A stretch of 64,000 nt of DNA from Gamarada debralockiae (lineage: Eukaryota; Ascomycota; Leotiomycetes; Helotiales; Hyphodiscaceae), in contig NXFV01000537.1 of NCBI GenBank assembly GCA_002803225.1, positions 1 through 64,000 on the forward strand, in the 5' to 3' direction. Positions within the stretch are counted from its first letter, which is position 1. Every line of letters begins with the position of its first letter. The notes below the pieces were generated by a model that ran no database searches, was not told where the DNA came from, and saw nothing but the letters and a program-made list of their open reading frames with translations. Made by a program: the position numbers and the translations under genes. This document shows, piece by piece, positions 57,501 to 64,000 of the stretch.

Positions 57501-57583
57501 GCTCAGGATGATCAGACCTGCTCAGGTGAGCTGCTCCGGGTGCTCAGGTGAGTCGAATGAGCCGAGATTATTAGCGCCTGAGC
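57501..57583. promoter_or_regulatory. Cluster of GCTCAGG motifs (three direct, one inverted)
   Basis: GCTCAGG occurs at 57501-57507, 57520-57526 and 57542-57548, the last two within the longer TGCTCAGGTGAG. The reverse complement CCTGAGC occurs at 57577-57583. Four copies in 83 bp, about 390-470 bp before the ATG of the gene at 57974, suggest a transcription-factor binding cluster. The factor is unknown and the function is inferred. Confidence 0.45.
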
Positions 57584-57973
57584 AGGAACAGCAAGCTTAC
57601 TAACCCCATACGGTAGTCAAGAAAGAGAAAATTGATCCATGATACTGATTACGGAGGTAAGGCGGTGATGGTCACGTTCTCACGATAAAATGTATTCAGC
57701 TACCAGTATGTGGGATGTCCTAAGCCATTCATTGCCAAGGCATTTACCGACTGTGCAATAGAGCAATTGATGATAGGTACTCTCAACAGAGCTATAATTG
57801 ATTGACTCAGTGGTGGAGATGATGATTACAGGTACAGGAATTCAGAGGCTCCCAATAAAGAGTTATATAACTTGGTTCCATATTACATAAGCAATTCCTG
57901 ACCGTCTGATCCATCTCCTCTCGACGACCAATTCATTCACTTCCACTTGTTCTTCCCTTTTACCACGGCCAAC

Positions 57974-58687
57974 ATGGGACGGCAAGTCTTCCCCAGAGAC
58001 GTCCTCGATCCAATCCGCACTCACGATGGTACACCCTGCACAGCCATCTACCGCGTCTATGAGGATCTGATCAAATGTCCCCTCTTCTCCTACCAGCTCT
58101 ACGACATCTCATCCCACACCCCCTCACAAGCACACGCTATGTCCATCGCAGCTCAGATCCACCAAGAAACCGTCCCTCTCCGCGGGGATCGCCAGCGCCC
58201 AGATCGCATCGATGTGTACAGCTATCCGCTACCCGCCGAGATGAGTCAGGATGAGCGCGTCGCCAAGTGTATTGCTCATCAGAGAGCGGAGATTGCGGCG
58301 AGGATTGCGACGGGGAAGACGGATTTCTTCATGCAGCAGACGTTTGACGAGGATTCCTACCAACGCTGCTTCTTCATTCTTGATTCCCCGCTGGAGAAGT
58401 TGGAAGAGGAGGGATATCTGGCCGTGGGATTTGATCAGCGCGTGCCGAATGAAGAGAGAGATGAGGACGATCAATTACCCGCGATTTCCGTTCAGAGGGT
58501 GAAAGACGCGCGCGGATGGCCGACAATGCCTGCATCGTCTTCTGGGGACGAAAAGAAAAAGGGCTCTCCCGTGATGGAGACGTTGGGAAACACTCTTGGT
58601 GCGATGAAGATGAAGGCGGGTTGGTTTTACGAGACATATGTCGAGGATGGTTTGATTTACGAGGAGATGAAAGCGTCGCTTCACTGA
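57974..58687 (+). CDS. Unknown cytosolic protein
   Basis: A single exon of 237 codons starts at the ATG preceded by ACCACGGCCAAC; the open frame before it has only a TTG. The protein is acidic and hydrophilic without signal peptide or membrane span. Visible segments include IYRVYEDLIKCPLFSYQLYD, then DRIDVYSYPLPAEMSQDERV, TDFFMQQTFDEDSYQRCFFI and a C-terminal AGWFYETYVEDGLIYEEMKA. I do not recognise the family. A cluster of GCTCAGG motifs lies upstream. Codon use and frame length support a real gene. Confidence 0.65.
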   Translation: MGRQVFPRDVLDPIRTHDGTPCTAIYRVYEDLIKCPLFSYQLYDISSHTPSQAHAMSIAAQIHQETVPLRGDRQRPDRIDVYSYPLPAEMSQDERVAKCIAHQRAEIAARIATGKTDFFMQQTFDEDSYQRCFFILDSPLEKLEEEGYLAVGFDQRVPNEERDEDDQLPAISVQRVKDARGWPTMPASSSGDEKKKGSPVMETLGNTLGAMKMKAGWFYETYVEDGLIYEEMKASLH

Positions 58688-58801
58688 TGAGGATCGATGC
58701 AGATGTTGCTTCACAAATTTGATGTTGAATTTGGTATTTATTGTTCATGTGCTAGTAAATGCATAATACTATAGGACTTGACACTTCAAGTTTCAATCAC
58801 A

Positions 58802-60480
58802 CTATATCGGCGTGGGAGAGCCGATATCTATCGTATTACCACTTCGATCCAGAGTCATCGCACTGTAGCCATAGGCTCCATACGTGCTTACCGTCTCTGC
58901 CGGTCGCGGGAATAACATTCCTCCTTGAGTCGTAGAAGCCATTCCTCCCGTGCCCCAAGTGTTGGCGACCCAGTTCTTCTCCGTCTGCCCGCTGTCTGCT
59001 GTCAACCAATTATTTTCATAATTGGCCTTTGAGTCCGTGGACCAGGCAGATGCTCGCAATTCAATACCAGCCAGCTCCGTGTCGATGTATCGAGCGTACA
59101 GAGACCGGAGAGATGTGGTACCCCCAGGCTGTGTGTTTACTGGCTCTCCATTTTGCGAGCCCCATACATACTTCTGGTCGAATATGTAGCAGACAAGGTC
59201 AATCCAGTTCGACACTCGCATCCACTTGTTCCAGATGGCTTCGTTGGTATTAGACGTAACAGCGGGTGCATAATTGAGGAACTGAAACATGCTCGCTCCC
59301 TGTTTGCTGTCAGCATCACGAAAAAATTAGTCTCGGTGGAGCACATACATTTCTCACACCAACTCTTGCTTGCCTAGCATTAGTTGGTCCAACGCCATTA
59401 TTACCTCTCCCATCCAGGGACGGAGAAACACCTTCAAACCATTTCCCTTTGGGGCCATTGATCATGCTCGAAATCAATACCAGTCTTGTCTCAGTCTGGG
59501 CCTGGAGCAGTGGGCCCGATGATCGCCCGAATCCGTAGCCCATAATACTGTCCACTGAATCTCCGAGCTGGGGCGTATACAACACATCAGTGGATACGAG
59601 ACTGTAGGCGCCATAAGATTCCCTGATTGACTCCCAAGAGCGTCTCTACAATCCAGGCCGAGGAAGGCCAAGTGTAGTGCGGAATTGCAGCGCCGGCCTC
59701 TAACCATTGGAAGAATCTGGCCATAGTTTGTGCTTCGTAAACATGATCGGCTGCAAGATGGTTTAGTAATGAATCTTTACAAGGCGATAAACTGGAATCA
59801 GACTCGAATCAGAAACGGAGTGGGACTTACTCTGGAAATTCGCGATAGAATCAAGGTCACCCTTGGTAACTTTGAAAATATCCCCAGTACACGCAGACTT
59901 CTCCGTCGAATATGTGTAATATTTCGCAACATTTGGTTTACCAGACGCTTCACCGCATGCCGGGTATAGTCCAACATTTATCACATACGCGACGCCACCA
60001 ATTGTGCAGTCAACTTCTTTTGAACTCAAGCGCGGCTCGATAATGTGAGTCTCGTTTCCAGAGACTTCGTTGTCGTCGTCGTATCAGCTTCTCTTAGAGG
60101 CAGCTATCCTCTGTGGGATCGCCGTATGCTGAAGGCAGGAGACACGAGTCGGTTCGCGGTAATACTGCAAAGCCACGTGGGTATAGATCTAGTTCGGCAT
60201 CATCTTCATCGTCGCAGAGCGGACAGGTGGAGATGTTCCCTGATCCAGTCTCATCGCTTGCTGAGGAGGGACAGCTCAGTTGCGGGATATGTACCAGTGG
60301 ACCGATCGTGACACTTCTTTTTGACAGCGCCGATGCGTATCAAGACGTTACTTCCTCTGGAAGTTCCAGAAGCGCAGTATTGTTTGGGTATTCTATTCCG
60401 CTTGTATCTCGACTCGAAATGGGGCAGGTTTCGGGAAGGATTTGAACGGCAGGAAGACCGTAAATAGGGTATGTTGAGAC
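58802..60480 (-). pseudogene. Decayed gene for a fungal extracellular-type protein (possibly chitinase-associated C-terminal region)
   Basis: Minus-strand blocks read in order. ILPETCPISSRD and LPEEVTS are followed by a TGA (Arg expected), then ALSKRSVTIGPLVHIPQLS and STCPLCDDEDD. AASKRS follows with a TGA where Trp is expected, then YDDDNEVSGNETHIIEPRLS and VDCTIGGVAYVINVGLYPAC. An intron (GTAAGT...TTGCAG) leads to DHVYEAQTMARFFQWLEAG, a one-base shift near 59640, then YGAYSLVSTDVLYTPQLG and a normal intron at 59348-59300. The last exon (59299-58802) ends NTIDIGSPTPI. The style resembles C-terminal regions of fungal subgroup-C (killer-toxin-like) chitinases, but this is recollection and weak. 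Stops and frameshifts show it is not functional as one protein. Confidence 0.55.
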
Positions 60481-61137
60481 GCTTCGATGGCGGGCATGAG
60501 TCCTGAGCATAGGAAGATTTACACAGATGTGACTTAAAATATTGTTATGATCTTTGAGATTTATACAAACCATAGCGAGGTAGAATTATATTAGTGGTAA
60601 AGTACTAATAGTAAGGGAGCCCAGTATAAGTTTGGTGTGACGCTAGAATTTAGGCGCTTATACATACTATGGAAGGACAATTTGAGTCAGCCAGGTTGGC
60701 AAAGGAGAGAGCGCCCGGTAGCAAATCTGACGGTAGTGACATCCATACGGTGGTATACCGCGTCAAGGATGTTGCAAAATCAGGTATATTGAATAAGGGC
60801 ATAAATAATGAAGTGATTGACTGAATAATTGATGATTTGCATCTAGGAAAGGATCATATATATATACTCGAATCTGGAGCTATTTATTAGAGCTAAATGA
60901 CTCCCGTAATGGTTGGCGAAGCCAGAGGGCAACAGGAGGGATCACAACACGTAAGATAAGTAGTTTTACGGGTAAAGAACTCAGTTGATATGAGAGAAGT
61001 TGTATCGTTTTCTTCAAGTAAGGAAGATACTCAAGCTTGCCCTTCCTAGCCCCTCTATATATCTGCTTCCTTGGGTTCTAGCCCGCTTAAATCCTTAGGC
61101 GTCATACGCTCCAACTGACACTAATCCACACACAACT
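60481..61137. other. Intergenic, AT-rich, no gene seen
   Basis: This lies between the decayed minus-strand gene and the stop codon of the F-box gene. It is AT-rich with a short TATATATATA run at about 60860. No open frame is supported. Confidence 0.45.
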
Positions 61138-62730
61138 TCACTGCCTTCTCCAATTGAACCCTTGCGCGCCATTATGTCCCTCCCTATTCAATATCCACGG
61201 CCTCTGCTCCCTTAAAAATCCCAAATCCATCAATCCAAACGTATCCAAATTCGGCCTCTCAGAGCGCTCATCAAAGTCCTGCTTCACCGTCCCCGTTCCA
61301 ATCGAGATATGATTAGGACCACTGAACGGATTCGAACCTTCACGATAAAGAAACGCATCGATTTCATCAGAGAGCCAAGTCGCGAGACCAGAGATGCCCA
61401 TGTTGCTCGGAATGCTAACGGTGAGTTTTGGTGGCGTAAGCCGTGATTGCCAGGATAACTCATCGCAGATCCGCGATAAGGCGGTTTGCCAGTCGCTGTC
61501 GAGGAACTCGATGCCGGCGAGCTCGAGGGTTTGGATGCTAGGTGGGAGTTGAGAGAGGAAGGTGATGAGGTCGTTGATTTTCACGTGATAATTTGAGAGC
61601 CCGAAGGATTTTAACTTGGGCCATTGTGCGATAGGGAAGATTTCTGAGAGCAGCATGCCGATATCGAGTCGTGGATCATAAGGAGGCTTCTGGTAACCCA
61701 TGGGCACGGTGTTGGTGTGGAAGTAGAAGTGCTCCAGGTCATGAGATGAGGCTAGGGCCTTCGTGACAAGCCCGCTGTGGAATGGGCCCCAACCTGTTTG
61801 GTGGATATCACCGACATTTAATGCGAGATCAATACGTTTGAAACCTTGCCTGTTGAATAGATCTCTGAGATCTTCGTAGGTTTTTGATGGCGCGTCGAAG
61901 ACGTGACAATTCAGCCCTGTCCAAGCGCGGTTGACGTCGACTACGAATTCAGTAATTTTGTGTCCCGTGTGATCTGACAGCTCACGAGTGACAATGCAGA
62001 AACCACGCCATTTCATTTTCTCTTCATTGCTGACCCACTCATTTACAATGCCTGGAAGACTGACTGTTGTAGGCCAGCCCTTTGGAATGGGGTAGTTAAA
62101 TCCGGGAGGGAAAGAGCGTATCATCGGCGTTGGATACCGAGGAGAGAGAAACTGTCTATGTGTAACAGGACAGATAGTAACTCGTCGCAATGCTGGGAAA
62201 GACCTCAATCCAAGCCGAAAAGCCTCAACATCTGTCTCAGTTTTCAAAACTGCTTCTTGCTGCTTGCAGAGATCCATATAATACGCGTAAGCATCTTTGC
62301 AGGGCATTAGAGACTTCAGCTGTTCCTCGTGACTCTCGCGGTCATGATCATCCATCTCATCAACATTTTCTTGACAAGCCTCCGCAAACCATCTCGGACA
62401 CTCTCCCTCTTCATACTCCTCGCCCCCATTATCATCCGAGTCCTCGGGCGAGAAGCCCTCCAACCGTGCATCGTCCCAGATAATCTCTACGACTTGCTTC
62501 CGAAACTCTTCATGTGTAGCTACGGCTCGGAAGACCTCAATATTCCGTGGATTCGCGGAAATAAAGACGCGATCGAAACGCAACTGCGAAACGTTGCGAA
62601 GGTGTTTACATACAAGCCGGAGATTCTTGATATCGCCGTTGTTAAGCAGTCGGGTGATGGGTTGTAGAATATCATTTGGGAGCTTTAAAAGCTTTGAAAG
62701 TGACCCTGCTGAGCGATGCTGAGATGCCAT
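61138..62730 (-). CDS. F-box protein
   Basis: A single exon encodes 530 residues. An F-box-like N-terminus (LSKLLKLPNDILQPITRLL, then NLRLVCKHLRNVSQLRFDRV) spans about residues 9-56. The rest is a long, probably repeat-like substrate-binding region with an acidic stretch (EDSDDNGGEEYEEGE) near 95-110. Leucine-rich-repeat-like segments follow, such as LKSFGLSNYHVKINDLITFL and SIQTLELAGIEFLDSDW. F-box proteins of this fungal kind bring substrates to SCF ubiquitin ligases through Skp1; the target is unknown. Such genes are numerous and variable in filamentous ascomycetes. No introns or lesions are seen, and the start is the only upstream ATG that gives the F-box. Confidence 0.82.
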   Translation of the reverse strand: MASQHRSAGSLSKLLKLPNDILQPITRLLNNGDIKNLRLVCKHLRNVSQLRFDRVFISANPRNIEVFRAVATHEEFRKQVVEIIWDDARLEGFSPEDSDDNGGEEYEEGECPRWFAEACQENVDEMDDHDRESHEEQLKSLMPCKDAYAYYMDLCKQQEAVLKTETDVEAFRLGLRSFPALRRVTICPVTHRQFLSPRYPTPMIRSFPPGFNYPIPKGWPTTVSLPGIVNEWVSNEEKMKWRGFCIVTRELSDHTGHKITEFVVDVNRAWTGLNCHVFDAPSKTYEDLRDLFNRQGFKRIDLALNVGDIHQTGWGPFHSGLVTKALASSHDLEHFYFHTNTVPMGYQKPPYDPRLDIGMLLSEIFPIAQWPKLKSFGLSNYHVKINDLITFLSQLPPSIQTLELAGIEFLDSDWQTALSRICDELSWQSRLTPPKLTVSIPSNMGISGLATWLSDEIDAFLYREGSNPFSGPNHISIGTGTVKQDFDERSERPNLDTFGLMDLGFLREQRPWILNREGHNGAQGFNWRRQ

Positions 62731-63557
62731 TGCGGTATGTTGTGTAGGCGAATGGGGTTACACTGCTTGAAGCTGGCAGAATTGTTGTCGGGAGGGAATT
62801 GCGATTGAAATGGGGAGTTTTGGCACGCTAAAGAGGCGAAATTTGATCTAGGGCATTCACTAAACCACAAGGAGTCCCCTGACACAAGTCCGCTAAAATA
62901 ACAGGGGTGTCTAGATCCCAATGGAGTGGTTCGTCCGGGACATGCTTCAACCCAACTAGACACTAGTGCGACGAACTAGGGGATCTGATCTATTAGAAGA
63001 TTTCACAAAACATATTGAAGCTGACTGGGACGGCGACGGTCAACCTATTAGTACCTGTATCTGGCACAAAGGTCGCAGGCTGTGGACTGTCATCCTTGCA
63101 TGGATGATCATTCTTTTCTTTTTGACTACGTAGAGCTGGTGGCAAATCCTCGCGAAGGCATCATTGAAGAAGCTCTGGAGTGCACGGTCGATGATCTGCT
63201 TGCTAGTAAGGCTATTATGTCCTCTACCCGCTGTATCATTGTGTAAGCATCTGGCAGATCTTGCATGAGGTGGGCCTATTGTGGGATAGGCAAGGAGTCG
63301 GATCTGGTTCGTATGGCTAGTAACTGTCTCCTTACGACTCTGGAGGCAAATCCTTGGCAGATCAGACGCAAATGGACGGCTAAGCAATATCGGAATTGTC
63401 ATTTACTGGTGATAGTATCAAAAAGAGTAGCGGTTGAACATTGAAGGGTCCTGACATCGTAACGAGTTGTAGCTCCCACCTTCCCTTTAGACATCGAGAA
63501 GTTTCCTCATTATTCATACGCAATCTTATGTTTTCTTAAAATTTAGACTAATACGAT
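62731..63557. other. Upstream region of F-box gene, no other gene seen
   Basis: Short minus-strand frames (62685-62963 and 63040-63402) overlap stop-rich DNA and show no family similarity. The left end should hold the F-box gene promoter. Confidence 0.45.
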
Positions 63558-64000
63558 CTACCTCACTTTCGTTTCTCTGAAACGCGTTTCATGAAGTCTC
63601 CAAATTACGGTGGAGCCCGATACGCTTATACTTGGTATTTCGCGCACTCTAAAGTAAAATGACATAATCAAATTGGTCCTCCTCATTCGTGCCGACAAAT
63701 AAGCAAAGGACCTATTCTGGATCCGCTTGACAGTTTTGCTCACGGTAAACGTCCAGATAAACGGAGCATACTTCTTTTCGCCAAGCATGAGTGAGACGTC
63801 GTGTATAGATTTGTTATCGTGAGAATGAATCACAGTTGCGGGAAACAAAAAACCTTCAATACGAATGAATCCGGAGGACGCACTTCCAAAGACTTTGGCA
63901 CACGCCGGTACGCGTACAGCCTCCAAGATTCGAAACTTCCCATCTTGCTTCAACGAACACTTATCTCCTGGCATCTCAACATGATATACGAAGGTACGTG
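63558..64000 (-). CDS. Possible partial ORF at window edge, unknown
   Basis: An open frame runs to a stop at 63558. It has an ATG at 63974 but stays open to near the window edge (FVYHVEMPGDKCSLKQDG), so it may be the 3' end of a gene starting outside. A plausible part reads FRILEAVRVPACAKVFG then FIRIEGFLFPATVIHSHDN. The C-terminal third looks less protein-like, so an intron or chance extension is possible. No family is recognised. Confidence 0.25.
   Translation of the reverse strand, partial: RTFVYHVEMPGDKCSLKQDGKFRILEAVRVPACAKVFGSASSGFIRIEGFLFPATVIHSHDNKSIHDVSLMLGEKKYAPFIWTFTVSKTVKRIQNRSFAYLSARMRRTNLIMSFYFRVREIPSISVSGSTVIWRLHETRFRETKVR

Noticed and set aside
1..64000. tRNA, rRNA, CRISPR, bacterial operon or replication origin signals
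   Set aside because: No cloverleaf with a convincing T-loop, no rRNA segment and no spaced repeat array was found, and the gene structure is eukaryotic.

Overview
The window looks like nuclear DNA of a filamentous ascomycete (Pezizomycotina). Genes are spread over both strands and split by short introns of about 45-80 bp with GT...AG ends. Several encode fungal-type proteins: Mediator subunit 5, 3-ketodihydrosphingosine reductase, fungal cystathionine gamma-synthase, hydrophobin-like proteins, tannase, phospholipase C and a laccase-like multicopper oxidase. I cannot fix the class or species from the sequence alone. There are no operons, ribosome binding sites, CRISPR arrays or recognisable rRNA/tRNA genes.

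Layout. 1-17 kb is gene-poor and decayed: an AT-rich left margin with repeated motifs, a broken membrane sulfatase gene (about 3.8-6.6 kb), a divergent pair of small hydrophobin-like genes (7.4-8.1 kb minus, 10.5-11.0 kb plus) around a 2.4 kb spacer with a 105-bp tandem duplication, and a broken TAP-like peptidase gene (14.2-16.3 kb). 17-37 kb is mostly housekeeping on the minus strand: a small unknown protein, MED5, a conserved fungal protein, a 4 kb gene-free stretch, the succinate dehydrogenase flavoprotein, cystathionine gamma-synthase, and a 1348-residue GMC oxidoreductase/alpha-beta hydrolase fusion. 37-41 kb holds poorly resolved membrane-protein fragments.

41-56 kb is the densest accessory part: a TSC10-like reductase, a tannase-family esterase ending in KDEL, a FAD monooxygenase with two GC-AG introns, a secreted phospholipase C, a membrane-anchored multicopper oxidase and a group II PLP decarboxylase. 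56-64 kb has an amidase pseudogene, an unknown protein, a decayed secreted-protein gene, an F-box protein and an unresolved right margin.

Functionally, most intact genes belong to unrelated core pathways: transcription, TCA cycle/respiratory complex II, sulfur amino acids and sphingolipids. The tannase, FAD monooxygenase, laccase-like oxidase and decarboxylase could together act on phenolic or aromatic compounds, but this is only an inference from family membership and proximity. Four gene relics lie beside intact genes. They combine frameshifts with stop codons and, in at least two, still-recognisable introns. This points to ongoing loss of secreted or degradative functions. Exon boundaries were assigned by eye from splice signals and reading-frame continuity.
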